A DNA stretch of 64,000 bases, from assembly GCF_905220565.1 (NCBI RefSeq), contig NC_059397.1, positions 19,221,001 through 19,285,000 on the forward strand, in the 5' to 3' direction. The translations under genes were made by a program, and so were the position numbers. The stretch comes from Melitaea cinxia. Its lineage: Eukaryota; Arthropoda; Insecta; Lepidoptera; Nymphalidae. Shown piece after piece: positions 31,371-42,678 of the stretch (its first letter is position 1; each line of letters starts with the position of its first letter). Below the pieces are notes generated by a model. It had not been told where the DNA came from. It was given only the letters and a program-made list of their open reading frames with translations, and did no database searches.

Positions 31371-31885
31371 ATAGTCCGTGCTAAAATTAATAATTTAACA
31401 TACATATATTTTGTTTATATACTTTAAATAGAATGGAATAACACTCACTCACAAAGATTTTACAACGTTTATTAAGTAAACTATTATTTTAATTTTAAAA
31501 AATGATATATTGTAATAATAGTTTGATTATTACTGAAATATGTACTACCAAAATAATTTTATATCTCAAATAGTTTCGTAGATTCATATTAGCATTAAGG
31601 TCGCGACCCTCATTTTTTCCTTATGGGCAACAGTTTGGGGTTGGACGCAAAACTTTTTTTGGGATACACATTCAAAGTAGGAATCCCTTATTTCAGATCC
31701 TTTAAGAAATAGATGATTTTATCCCGACAAGCATTACGAATTCCGAACTAAGGTCGCGGGCAGCGTATCTATTGAGCTTAAGAAGTATTGACCGTATTAT
31801 CGTATCTGTAAATACTATTTATCAAAACTAATATTTTATACTTTTTGTAATTATTTATTTATTTTTTTATATATAGAAAGAGAAA
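31371..31885. other. AT-rich intergenic, no gene seen
   Basis: No recognisable feature. Confidence 0.45.
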
Positions 31886-32035
31886 TGGACCAGAATAATT
31901 ACGGAATGGTACCCTAGAGAAAGCAGAAGAAGTAGAGGAAGACAACCGAAGCGATGGGAAGATGATTTGTTGCAAGTAGCGGGGCCAGAATGGTTACGTA
32001 CAGCAAAGGACAGAAACAAATGGAAATCCTTATAG
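31886..32035 (+). pseudogene. RTE-type LINE ORF2 C-terminal fragment
   Basis: The last 49 codons of a LINE ORF2 read WTRIITEWYPRESRRSRGRQ, then PKRWEDDLLQVAGPEWLRTA and KDRNKWKSL, followed by TAG 32033-32035. The RGRQ-x-KRW-x-DD...W..A.DR..W pattern is characteristic of the end of RTE-like ORF2 proteins. About 60 bases of 3' untranslated sequence and TTATTATTATT follow. The copy is 5'-truncated and too short for any function. Confidence 0.8.
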
Positions 32036-32100
32036 GAGGTCTTTGTCGAAAGACAAGCTGTTAAGAGGAGAGATAAGCCGAATGCCGAGAATACGTTTTA

Positions 32101-33559
32101 GCTTAGATAAGTTATAGTTTTCTTACCTCTATTATTATTATTTTTAAAAGTAATGTTTAGTCAAGTAAGTTAAAATCTAACAGCAATAGAGGCTTATTTT
32201 ATTTTATTTTATTTATTTATTTGTTAAGATACATGTAAGATTATAAAATACAATTAATAAGATGCCACATAAACTCATTCGAATTTTATCGGACATCAGT
32301 ATTGTCAACATTATCACTAGGTAACTAGGTACATAATATATTCGACTTAAATTTGAACTATATCATTTAATTATTAAAGCATTTCTTAATTATAATTATA
32401 ATAATCGTCATTAATATTAAAAAGATACAGATATCTGTGTTGATTTTCATGTAATAAAATTTGTGTAAAAATTCACAAAGCATTTAATAATTGCTTAAAA
32501 TTTAAAACTAAAATTAATTATTTGTTTATTTTGTAAATAAATTCTAAAAACGATTAACGTATTGTCAATGTGAAATAAATAATACAAACATATATTCTAT
32601 TTCGGAGTTTAATTAATCTAACCTACCATTGATGTCCACTTTGTACTTCTTCGTTAACCACGTGGAGTGACAATTGAAATAACTAGATCAGAATTGTGTT
32701 GATCTGAACAGGAAGCAAAGTAAATAAATAAAAATATGACGAGGAAAAGAAAATGAGAAACACAAAAAAGTTTGTCAATTAATGGAAAAAATGATTAATT
32801 AGCAAACATAAAATAAATTTGAATTCTTGAGTAATCATTATAAAGGAACAACAACGTCATCTATGAACTTATCTATACAAAATTTGATGTCTAAATCCAA
32901 ATATAGTAGTGTGTAGTAGTGTAGTCTGTGGACTGAGAATCATTCGGTAAATTTCCTTTCATTTTTCCTTTAGCGACACGTAAGCTATAGCGACGTTCAT
33001 GAGGCGTTTGACAGATACAAATGTGCCACCTCGTATTTATGTTTTGCTTTTGTTGCTAATAACTGATAAGTGTTATTTTTATCTGTACGTAATATTTCTT
33101 AATAGAGGTTACTGTAATGGGATAACCTTCCCCTACTGTGTGAAGGCCTATTATTTCTATAATGTGATCTAGTGTTGGTGTTTATGTTTAAGATATTTTT
33201 AAGACAGTAGTTTCCTCCGTATTATTTTCCTCAATTATTATATTTATTAAGGTTTGATAGCAGTTGAAATATTTTATAATACATTAAAATTTGATTTTGT
33301 AATAACTATATTTCTAAATGTGTTATACCATAAAGCAAACACGACGTACAACGTAACGTGTTAATGGTAACAATATAAGAAAACTTGATTAAACATTAAC
33401 ATGAAAAAAATTAAATTGAAAAATGATAATAGAATATTGAAATGTCAAACATTGACATTAAAAATCAAATAATGTCAAGATTAACGTGCAGAAAGTAGAC
33501 TACTCGTATACTATAGCATTTGAACAAACTGAGGTCTGTGAGGTCTGAGGTGAACACAA
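32101..33559. other. AT-rich intergenic, no gene seen
   Basis: About 1.4 kb without a recurring family or plausible coding frame. Confidence 0.5.
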
Positions 33560-33790
33560 CAGTAAATTTCCTGATGAAAATATAGAGCAGCCCGACTAGG
33601 GTAGTGCCTCGACCTTACAATACAATACAATACAATACAAATATACTTTATTGTACAACCAGAAACAATACATGTAACATAAAAGAAAAAAAACCTTACA
33701 GGATATCACAGCTAAATGATACTGCTTTCAAGTATTGTTGTGTTCCTGTTGGTAAGTAAGGTGACCAGAGTTCTTTCTAAGGATCAAAGG
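33560..33790 (+). repeat. rep-D copy split by a small insertion
   Basis: GAGCAGCCCGACTAGGGTAG, GTGCCTCGACCTTACA, then an insert, then CAGGATATCACAGCTAAATG, TGTTGTGTTCCTGTTGG and TAAGTAAGGTGACCAGAG. Confidence 0.7.
33620..33692 (-). mobile_element. 73-bp retroposed tail with 8-bp target duplication
   Basis: ACCTTACA occurs at 33612-33619 and again at 33693-33700. On the minus strand the insert contains ACAATAAAGTATATTTG and ends in repeated TATTG. This looks like a severely truncated LINE or SINE 3' end with a pentanucleotide tail. Confidence 0.7.
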
Positions 33791-33837
33791 TAGAATCGAC
33801 AATGCGGTTGCGTCGCTCGTGGCAGGTAACCATAGCA

Positions 33838-34290
33838 ACGAATAATTATGTTTGCAGGCAAACGAAGAAAAACCGACTTCAATTATATCGACAAGTATTA
33901 AAACGTAGGTAGACGAAAAAGTAGTCAAGTAAATACGTATTATCAAAGATTACTCCAAAAGTTGTAATCAAATCTCGATGAAATTTAAATGTGACCACAT
34001 GATAAACATCGGCTTTCGATTAAATTAAAAAATCATCAAAATCGCTACACCCAGTAAAAAGTTCTACACCCAGTAAAAAGGATTTTTGAAAGTTTCCCTC
34101 GATTTCTCTGGGATCCCATCATCAGATCCTGGTTTCCTTATCATGGTACCAAACTAGGGATATCTCCTTTTCAACAAAAAAAGAATTATCAAAATCAGTT
34201 CATAAACGACGGAGTAATCCCCGAACATACATAAAAAAATATACAGTCGAATTCGTCGGTAACCTCCCTTTTTTTGAAGTCGGTTAAAAA
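33838..34290 (-). repeat. rep-C, full-length minus copy
   Basis: Both ends are present on the plus strand: AAAACCGACTTCAATTATAT at about 33870 and TTTTTTTGAAGTCGGTT at about 34268-34285, giving inverted termini AACCGACTTCAA. The outer part at 33844-33870 (AATAATTATGTTTGCAGGC) is the family's conserved extension. A short internal duplication, TACACCCAGTAAAAAG, lies at 34046-34080. Confidence 0.8.
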
Positions 34291-35268
34291 GGAAATTCGA
34301 AGGCGTGACATCCCGAGGTTGATGCACGAATCAACGATGCGTCGCACAATTGAGAAGGTTGCAATCATTGCAATGAAAATTAAGGCAGTTATTATGTAGT
34401 TTTTTTGCTCGATTATCCCACCATTCGCACACGTGAAGTCATTAAAGCTAGAATAACGCTGCCTTTGACAATTATTTTATTGTGTACATATTATAATAAG
34501 ACATTATGTAGTTTGTAGGAAACTAGGAATATTAGCACATGTTAGAGTCATAATTTGATATATTTTAAAATGATATTCAAAATTACATTCCTAATTAGAA
34601 AACGTAAAACTTAACTAGATATTACGACGAACAAAATTAACTAAATGTTTTCATAAAAAGTAAAACCTTTTTTAATTTTAACTCGAGATTCAAATCTTTA
34701 TATATTATAATTGTTAAAGGTCTCAGCTGGTGAGCATTATGAACTGAAGCACACAATAAGATGTCGCATAAATAACTGTTACAAACAAACTGCGAGATCT
34801 TATTACAATATTAGTTACGTACAATGAATATTTTGCTTGTATTGTTTACTATCTAAAAGGATTTTTTAATCAATTGCTGTTTGTTAGTCTAGCTAAAATC
34901 GGAGAATGGCTTGACCGATTTGGCCAATTTTGATCTTGAAATATTTGTAGAAGTCCAAGGAATGTTTAAATGGTGAGAAACATAAATAATAAGTAACGGA
35001 AAATAGTAAAAACGACAATTAAATTTTCCAATACAAAATGTTCCTAACTAAAATATTTGATGTTATTTGCCAAAAAATTTGATTGTCAAATATTTAGGGT
35101 GCGTTCAGAAAGTGTTTTGTCCATATTTTTCACAAACATATGAAGGTAATATGAAGTTATCCGGGGTCATCTGGTATACAATAATTAGCCATTCAAATAA
35201 TCAACTTATCACCCAATGTTAAGAACAATAAAAAGGTACTTAAAAATAGCATTTTTTTTTTTTGCTTC
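34291..35268. other. AT-rich intergenic, no gene seen
   Basis: Around 34890-34960, GGAGAATGGCTTGACCGATT hints at a Helitron-like fragment, but it is too weak to call. Confidence 0.4.
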
Positions 35269-35328
35269 AGCCTGTAATATCTTACTACTGGGCATAGGCC
35301 TCTTTCCCCACATAGGGGAAGGATAAAA
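35269..35328 (-). mobile_element. SINE-A tail fragment
   Basis: CTTCAGCCTGTAATATCTTA, CTACTGGGCATAGGCCTC and TTTCCCCACATAGGGGAAGG are the complement of the SINE-A 3' end. Confidence 0.65.
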
Positions 35329-35769
35329 TAGCATAGAAAGATAAAAATAGCATAGAAATATATAATAAATAAGTTGATGAGTCTCTCACTCAGAACCTCT
35401 AATTAGGATAGTTCTAAATATTTTAAATTTTCATACTGATTTTTTAAGACTGTCGGTTAAATAAATATTATTACCATAAATACGATAAATTTTTTAAGGT
35501 AATTTTTTTTAGCCGATAAATGTTCTATTCTATTTTTAAAATAACTAAAGTAATATTGCAATTAATTACTAAACTTTCAATTAAGGGTTATAACCAAACA
35601 TTTTAAATCAAAATTATTGATTAAAAAAAAAACTTTTTTAATCTTTATGCTTGCAAGTTGCAACTCATGTTCATAGTGATGATGAAAATTTTGGGAGCAT
35701 CAGTGGCCTCTATTTTATAATGAATCTAAGCTATACATCAAGTTTTATAAAAAAAGGTTATTTGTGTAT

Positions 35770-36314
35770 ATAGTAGTGTTAGTACGTCAGGTAAATACTC
35801 ATTATAAAAGATTACTGAAAAAGAAGTCATTATATATCGAATCTCGATCAAATTTTAATGAAATTACAAGAGAAGTATCAGCTTTCGATTATAATAAGAA
35901 TCATCCAAATTGGTACACCCAGTGAAAAGTTATGCGGTATAATACAACGTAGGTCAGCGAAAAAGTAGTCAACTAAATACGCATTATTAGATATAACTCA
36001 AAAGTGCTTGTAGGATCTCAATTAAATTTAAATGGGACCACATGACAGTTAAAAAATCTGGGGTATCATAAATAAATAATTGTGTAACGAAAAAAACCGA
36101 CTTCAATTACATCGACAAGTAATACAACGTAAGCAGACGAAAAAATCAACCAACGCACTTGTCGTCACTAAGATTTTCGAGGGCTTTCCTTGATTTATCT
36201 TCGATTCCATCATCAGATTCTGGTTTTTTTATTATGGTACCACACTTAGGATTATCTTCTTTCCAAGAAAAAAAGAATTATCAAAATCGGTTCATAAACG
36301 ACGAAGATATCCCC

Positions 36315-36345
<31 letters not shown>
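35770..36345 (-). repeat. two rep-C copies in tandem, diverged
   Basis: The first (35770-36040) has TCTCGATCAAATTTTAATG, TACACCCAGTGAAAAGTT and ACTCAAAAGTGC. The second (36060-36320) starts AAAAACCGACTTCAATTACA, then ACCACACTTAGGATTATC and ATCGGTTCATAAACGACGA. Confidence 0.6.

Positions 36346-36351
<6 letters not shown>
36318..36351. repeat. (CA)n microsatellite
   Basis: About 17 CA units lie inside the rep-C end, where others have AT runs. Confidence 0.9.
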
Positions 36352-36353
<2 letters not shown>

Positions 36354-37104
36354 AGTATGTGTACCTACACTGCCTTACATATAGGTCTCTGAGGTAGTCC
36401 TGTTTGTTTGTTTTGGTTGTGTAGATTGATCAAGCGTTTTAGTTACCGTAATGTCTTATATCGTAATTAGCTGTAATCGCAGTAGCAAGTAGTTGGTTCG
36501 ATGCCAGCTGTGTCGTTATTTATCGCTGGCCATTTGTTTACGATAAAACAGTTTCCCTTACCGTTAATTACTGTTTGAGCCGAGATAGTCTGGTATTCAA
36601 ATCCGAGCTGGTATTGCTATGTTTAATGTAAAAAAAAGTATCAAAATATTTTGAGTTACCACAAGTTTACCGGCGTGTATTGTAATTTGTAATTAATAAT
36701 GAATATCTACTTTAACCAAGTCTAATTTTTAAAAGAAAAATGAAAATTTGAAGGAGTCAAGTAAAGTTGCCAAAATCGACTACAGATTTAAAAAGTTTGA
36801 AAATAAAACACTTTTTTCGGATTTTATCGCGGTTTATTGTTAACTTTTGATTCCCGACGTTTCGGATACTTTACAGCAACCATGGTCACGGGAGGACTGG
36901 AGAAAAAAGTGTTTTATTAAATGAGTAAAATTCGCGTAAACATTAGAAAACAATAAGTTTGAAAATTTCAATAATGTTAATAACTTCATTTTTTTTTGAC
37001 TGCACGTCGTTTTGACACTTTTGATACCCAAAATTTATTACAGTTTCCTTTAAAGAGGATAATTTAAAAGTCGAAACATGCTATCGTGAATCACGTATAT
37101 ATAA
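36352..37104. other. intergenic, no gene seen
   Basis: No element recognised. Confidence 0.45.
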
Positions 37105-37252
37105 TAAGAATGGCTATGCCCCACGGTTCCACCCGTATTCTAAAGACTTCTTGACTAAATGAGCTATCCAACACGAAAATAATTATTCGATTCGAGTCAG
37201 TACTTCCGGAGATTAGCGCGCTTAAAAAAAACACTATTTAGCTTTGTAACAT
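37105..37252 (-). mobile_element. Helitron-like or SINE-like repeat, diverged
   Basis: GGCTATGCCCCACGGTTCC, TGAGCTATCCAACACGAAA and AGTACTTCCGGAGATTAGCG resemble the repeat that starts at 4892 and shares GTTTCTGAGATGAGAGCG. No CTAG terminus remains. The retroposon in the next entry is inserted in it. Confidence 0.35.
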
Positions 37253-37264
37253 TATATTACGTAT

Positions 37265-37519
37265 TCAGAGGTGAGCCGGACAGTCCCACGGAGGAGAAGT
37301 CTGGTCTTTTCGCCGAGGCCAGCCTGTCGCTGGAGGGATCCTGTTGCCTGCAGTTCCGGGACCCTCCAATTAAAGCGGCTGAAGGCTCCCGCAGGGGTTT
37401 TGGTCGGTAGTGCACCCCCAAGTGCTAAGCCGACATACGGTCTAGGAATGCCTACCCGGGCATCCTGGATATCACCCGTAAATGGGTTACCCTGCGATAT
37501 CAAAAAAAAAAAAAAAAAA
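37265..37519 (+). mobile_element. poly(A)-tailed retroposon with 12-bp target duplication
   Basis: TATATTACGTAT at 37253-37264 is repeated at 37520-37531. The insert is GC-rich, starts TCAGAGGTGAGCCGGACAGT, passes GGGACCCTCCAATTAAAG and GGCATCCTGGATATCACC, and ends in an A-run of about 18. It is either a SINE or the 3' untranslated end of a LINE. The 83- and 89-residue frames across it show no domain. Confidence 0.8.
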
Positions 37520-37531
37520 TATATTACGTAT

Positions 37532-37954
37532 AGCTATTAAGGCGAGACAATATCGTCTAAAACGTTAGTTATTGTTGGCGCTGTGAAGGCATCTAGTCGT
37601 TTAGTTAATAGATTTCCTGCGAGAAAACTCACTTACCGAGCGTTCAACATTCCGCTTCATTAATATTCTTAGTAAATTTACACACGAAGCTTGTGTAGCT
37701 TTAATTATGGCGCATGTTATCTTTTTATTATACGTAATAAGGTTTCTCTGTTTTATTATTAATATTAGTTATAATATATTCCTTATTGTACACAAAAAAT
37801 AAATGAATATAGATTACAAATAATACGGCCTTATAGCCATAGAACAATTTATTCCAGGCAGACTTTGCAAAATAATAATTGTAGGTATACTGAAATAAAT
37901 AAAATGAGCATAAATGAATATATATCTTTATTTAATATGTACGATTTTATTTTT
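37532..37954. other. AT-rich intergenic, no gene seen
   Basis: No recognisable feature. Confidence 0.45.
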
Positions 37955-38105
37955 GTTAAACCGAAAATAAAAATCATCATATCAAAAGTTTCGCTCTAGC
38001 GGGTACATCGTTCCATAGCTTAATTGGCTAGAGCGCCGACACGGTCAGTCGGAGACGCGGGTTCGAATCCCGCTGGAGCGGTCAATTTTTGATATGATAT
38101 TAAAA
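37955..38105 (+). mobile_element. tRL copy 4
   Basis: AAATCATCATATCAAAAG, TCGCTCTAGCGGGTACATCG, a tRNA-like core and GATATGATATTAAAAAAA. The family's 5' CGGCGCCACGG block is lost. Confidence 0.75.
38009..38080 (+). other. tRNA-like 72-nt cloverleaf within tRL
   Basis: All four stems pair: acceptor CGTTCCA/TGGAGCG (7 bp, one G-T), D stem GCTT/GAGC, anticodon stem CCGAC/GTCGG and T stem GCGGG/CCCGC with loop TTCGAAT. The A box TAGCTTAATTGG and B box GGTTCGAATCC are consensus. The anticodon loop is ACGGTCA, so the anticodon position reads GGT (Thr) but position 33 is C, not T. Together with its repetition, this makes a functional tRNA-Thr unlikely. A tRNA-derived SINE head or a tRNA pseudogene fits better. 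Confidence 0.6.
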
Positions 38106-38280
38106 AAAATTTTATTTAATATTATACTAAAACTTATCACACGCGATACTGATATAATATATTATTATTTAAGAAACGCAAAATTAAAAAAAATATACTA
38201 TTCAACTATTTTTTCAACTATTTAACCTTTAACTTACCAAATTAAAAGCCGTTTATTACAAATTTAAACTTATCTTTCTT

Positions 38281-38440
38281 CTTCTTCCTCGTTCCCTTAA
38301 TGATGAGGATCGCGACCACGAATGATACGTCTCCATTGAAGGCGATCGTAAGCAGCATGTGTTGCAGGGTGCAAGCTGCCGCCTACTGTATTCTTGATGA
38401 CATCAGACCATCTTGCTAGTGTCCTCCCTTTGGCGCATTT
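38281..38440 (-). pseudogene. RTE-type LINE C-terminal fragment
   Basis: The minus strand encodes AKGRTLARWSDVIKNTVGGS and AAYDRLQWRRIIRGRDPHH before a stop, the C-terminal pattern of RTE-like ORF2. It is followed by GAAGAAGAA repeats on the minus strand as a tail. It is short and 5'-truncated. Confidence 0.7.
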
Positions 38441-38539
38441 CCCAAAACTAATCTTTAATCATGAACAAGAAAAAATACGCATATAAAAAGTTATACTTCA
38501 TTGGCTAGCTAACTTCACGTTGCTAACATCTTCTTCGTG

Positions 38540-38645
38540 GTCATCTGCAGCTGAGAGATATCTGTACATTTGTTTATGGTTTAGGTGGCCTTGCTGGTTT
38601 CCCCAATCGGCATCGGAGAACACGCAAACCTGGTACCGATTATTT
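38540..38645 (+). mobile_element. SINE-A fragment, diverged
   Basis: ACATTTGTTTATGGTTTAGG, CATCGGAGAACACGC and CTGGTACCGATTATT match the SINE-A body weakly. Confidence 0.4.
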
Positions 38646-38719
38646 ATTTTTTAAGGACAACCAACAGAAGGTATAATATAAATGTTTTCGTACATAATGA
38701 TTAAGTATTCAACTGTGTG

Positions 38720-39232
38720 GCTACGGCATTGAAGAATATAGCCATCCCCTCTCTTCCAGTGGGTATCGTAAGAGGTGACTAAGGGTTAACACAGTTTCAC
38801 TACGACTTTAGAACTTAAAAAGCCCACCAATGGCCTGCTCCAACTGCTGGCTGTGAAATGTGTATTACATTGGCCGAACACGGAAAACAGAGTCTTCAGT
38901 GCGACAAAGGTAGCCCTGCGGTCACCAACCCATCTTTTTTTTATAGATGGGGAAATGCATTTACGCACTAACCCCACCACACGAAGGGTGACGAGAGTGT
39001 GGAACTTCCAGCGTGAGGTGCAATGCCAGACTATCCACTAAACCCCACATCTTTTTTCCTCCGGCACCTTAGTGGGGACGCCATGTGATCGCTTGCGCAC
39101 ACTATCACGACGCCCCCCGACCAACGCGCCTGCCCAGCGTGGGGACAAAACATATGAGTTTGCGCCATAATGTCAGCCGTGAATTTGTGGAGGTCTATGT
39201 CCACCAGTGGACTGCGATAGGCTGAAGTGGTA
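38720..39232 (+). mobile_element. RTE-S long-form copy, interrupted
   Basis: GCCATCCCCTCTCTTCCAG, GTATCGTAAGAGGTGACTA, CCCTGCGGTCACCAACCC, then an insert, then GCGCCTGCCCAGCGTGG and TCTATGTCCACCAGTGGACT. It ends CGATAGGCTGAA. Confidence 0.7.
38933..39119. mobile_element. GC-rich insertion in RTE-S
   Basis: The segment begins with a T-run and ATAGATGGGGAAATGC, passes GACGAGAGTGTGGAACTTCC and TTCCTCCGGCACCTTAGTGG, and ends near GACGCCCCCCGACC. The host reads ACCAACCC before it and CCAACGCGCC after it, so CCAAC may be a short target duplication. The family is not named. Confidence 0.55.
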
Positions 39233-40689
39233 GTGATCAATAATTGCTTGTCACTACGCCACGTCAATTGTCAACGGCAATTGCATGAACATTGACGCAG
39301 TTTGAGTGATTCGATATTTTAGTTGATTTTAGTCGATTGATAATAATTAATAATATTGGAGCATTGTATCAGACTTTAAACTCGCTAGTTAATAACATTT
39401 ATTAAAACTTTTTTACACTCTAGGACTCAAATGCAATCGAATTGCAATCTATCGCTTAGGAATTGCTTTGTGTTGCAAATTTATTGTTTATTCTATGCTC
39501 AATTTACGACAACACTAAACTTTACTCAATAAATAAAATCGGACAAGGAAATGGTTCCGTTCTTTATTGTGATGTAAATAAAGTTTAAGCTTAAGTTTGT
39601 TGATTTTTATCACAACACAAAATCAAAGAATCGAAACACGTTTCTTTCACAAATCATGTGTATTTATTTGACGATAAAAATCGAAATATTTTCAAGTATA
39701 TAATAAAACCGGTGTTGTATAAGCTAAAATATTTTATTGCTATTTATTTACTACCGCTAGAAAGTATAGAATTCGTAAGCAATAGGCGATAATATGAGTA
39801 TATAGACGAATATAATATAATACAGAATTAAACTCATTTAGTTCCTCGATTAACTTAGTTAAGGTATTGCGAATTGTTATTTTACTAATTACAAGTTTTC
39901 TGATTCGGAATGTAGGTTATGCAGGTAAAATCGGCAAGAAACTCCGCAGTTAATCTATTGAAATTAATATAAAAAAATAAACTGAGTTTTAGTTACAAGT
40001 TCGTTTAAAAATAGAATATTACTAAAATTACAAAAACTAAGAAAATAAATTAAAACCTTAGTTAATATTAATTTAATTTTAAAATCTCAGGCATAATGAA
40101 AACGTATAGCAAGGGAAATGTCGTGTGTATGACAAGAGCGGAGTTTATTATCGTATTTTAGTAGCAAAAAAGTATTTGCCCAGGAGTCGACTGCTGATTC
40201 GTAACAGATATAAATTTTTAAAGCTTCGACTGAATAAAACGAAATCGAAAATTTTTTTTTACAAGTTCAATTAAAACTTCAAAGCATTCTTTTTATTATT
40301 CTTGTAAATTGAAACGAAAAGAAAGTCACATGTACAAGTTAGTCTAGCATTACAGAAGAGACGATCATATATTCTTTATAATGTGCTTTAAAACACTTCT
40401 CTGTCAAGGATAGATACTAAAATACCGTACCGATGGGTACGTACAGTTTATTGTCTTTGTTTTATAGATATTACGGTACGTAATAAAATTCTAATGTACC
40501 GTACATGAGATATGCTTAAACATTAAAATAATAAAATGATACTTGTAATATATTTATACATTTTTATAATCGTGTTTGCTCGTAAACAAAAAAAAAACAG
40601 ACTTCAATTATTAGAGGTAACTCAAAAATACCTACTAATCAGACCGCGATCAAATCGCGAGTATATCTCAAGAATGGTCACGATCACGA
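39233..40689. other. AT-rich intergenic, rep-C scrap at 40570-40680
   Basis: GTTTGCTCGTAAACAAAAAA and CAGACTTCAATTATTAGAGG near 40575-40615 look like the end of a minus-strand rep-C copy. The rest shows nothing recognisable. Confidence 0.4.
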
Positions 40690-40965
40690 TGATGATTTAG
40701 CCTTAAATATACCACTGCTGGGCACAAGCTTCTTTCTCCGTGTAGGACCACGCTACTCCACTCGTGTTGGATATAATTATCTGTACTACGAGTATCCATC
40801 GCTATCTAGTATATATCCTAACAACCGGGACCGACAGCTTAACGTGCTGTCTGAGGCATGGTGGGGAGACTTACAATATTTATATAAATATAAACATCCA
40901 TCCCGAACGGGAATCAAATCTGCAAATCGCCTATATTTAGACGTCTACCACCACCACTACGACAC
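40690..40965 (-). mobile_element. SINE-A, diverged
   Basis: GATTTAGCCTTAAATATACC, CACTGCTGGGCACAAGC, GACCGACAGCTTAACGTGCT, GAGGCATGGTGGGGAGAC and CATCCCGAACGGGAATC, including the B-box complement. Confidence 0.6.
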
Positions 40966-41561
40966 CAGAACGGCTGTTAAAGTAAAGAACCTTTAAAAAA
41001 ATCCAAATTAAAAAAAAATTGATACACATTAATCATAAAAAAAATTGAATTAAAAAATACGTTGAAAAAGACTGCTTACCTAATTTCAACTTCAAAAGAA
41101 ATATTCGTACTTCTTGAACCGTATCATTTTATAAAATACTTTCTTTATTCAATACAGAGCACCTTCGACTATTGGAAAGCTGAAAATAACTTCCACATCC
41201 CGGTAAACGGCGGGTGGATCTAAAATTCGTCTAGAAGGAGTCAGGCTCCATTGTTATTCGAGTGAATACTTGAAAATCTTTTCGTACTCAGTGTTGAACA
41301 CTAAAATCACACTTAAGCTGTGTTACAGCCTTTGAAACGGTTTTATTAAATTTTAAAGTAAGTAAAAGAGATAGTCTTATTCTCTGTTCAAGAATATGTT
41401 TATGTCTACGACTTTGTCATTGGTCTCGAATATATTTTATGGACTTATGGTTTAAGACGATGTTACGGAGGAATATTTTTAATGTTTTATTTTTGCATTT
41501 ATCTTTAACATGTCTGTTTTTATTCTTTTTTTTTCTAACACACGATCTCTGTTCATGTGGT
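40966..41561. other. AT-rich intergenic, no gene seen
   Basis: No recognisable feature. Confidence 0.45.
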
Positions 41562-42048
41562 TAGCAACTCAATGCTTGTGTTTATGTAACAGCCGACTGT
41601 TGTAGTTAAATATTTTTTTTTTCGGCCCCGGCAATCTTACGTATATCGTCAGTCCAGGACACGTCTGCTCCAATGGCCATCGGTCCTGCGACACAGGTGA
41701 CCCGACTTCAACTTGCTCATTTTGTGGGCTATGTCGGTTACTTTTGTTTTCTCGTAGCATTGCACGTTGAGCGACTTTAAACTTTTGAACCAGTCCCTTC
41801 GTCTGTGTAAACGTTTTGGCTCCGTATATTAACACAGGCAAAACGCATAGCTTGAAGACTTTTTTCCTGGCCCACCTCTTCCAACGTCTCCGCAAAAATG
41901 ACGATATTGTCGGTGAAACGAAGGTGAGAGATGTATTCTCCGTTAACGTTGATGCTTCATCCTCACAATCCAAGGTCTTAAAGACGTCCTCTAGCGTAGT
42001 GGTAAACAGGTTCAGTGACATTACATCCCCTATCTTACCCCGCAACAA
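41562..42048 (-). pseudogene. RTE-clade LINE reverse transcriptase C-terminal fragment
   Basis: The minus-strand frame reads GKIGDVMSLNLFTTTLEDVF, where GDV..LFT..LEDVF is the RTE RT motif B region. An internal loss skips the YADD motif and it resumes with RRRWKRWARKKVFKLCVLPV, LIYGAKTFTQTKGL and KVAQRAMLREN, the RTE thumb. The end (41640-41730) corresponds to the KLKWQ/RRTDGRW segment. A SINE-B scrap, TTACATAAACACAAGCATTG, adjoins at 41570-41590. It is decayed, with no catalytic centre left. Confidence 0.8.
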
Positions 42049-42678
42049 AGAAAAATGGGTCTCGTTTGCTGGTCTTGAGTATCGGATCGAAACAGTAGTC
42101 GGACTTTTAAATTATGTCTCCTATTTTGTTTTTAAGAAACAGAATTTAAAAAAAAAACAACCGTATGAATTGTCTACGAGTTCTATCGCTAGTAAGTAAA
42201 AATCACTGGCTGATAATTTATTAAAAATGGCGGTATAATTATGTACATAGATATTTTGTGATGGATAATTAGGATTGAGAGAAGACAATCGCCACAAAAT
42301 GTCTAGTAGGACATCATGTTTACATCTTCGCTCATACATTATAGCGTAAAAAGTACTTAAGAGAAACATGGCGTTTTAAATTCTTAAACATTTTCGGGCC
42401 TAATAAAATTCTTTAAGGAAATATTACAGCGAGACCTTGCATAATTCTGACGTTATTAAAACCTACTTACGAGCCTTGTATTTCGTTTATCACTTCTTTA
42501 TACGATTTTTTTTTTTTTGTATTTTAATTAAATCGTGCTCGTGTTTCTCGACTGGGGATTTTTTAATATCGCGTCAAGACACTTGTTGCTAGGTGTAGAT
42601 TCAGGGTGAAAATTGTCGATACACTTTATTTTGCCTTAGGTAGACATAATTATATGATCATTATGCTTTTAGCTATTA
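42049..42678. other. AT-rich intergenic, no gene seen
   Basis: No recognisable feature. Confidence 0.45.

Noticed and set aside
36318..36351. A CRISPR-like or regulatory repeat
   Set aside because: It is a plain CA dinucleotide run. No CRISPR-type repeat-spacer structure was seen anywhere in the window.
38009..38080. A functional tRNA-Thr (GGT) gene
   Set aside because: The cloverleaf is good, but the same sequence recurs in three other damaged copies with identical flanks and the anticodon loop lacks T33, so a repeat-borne tRNA-like head is more likely.
41816..42199. A 127-residue plus-strand protein
   Set aside because: It is the antisense shadow of an RTE reverse transcriptase fragment on the minus strand.
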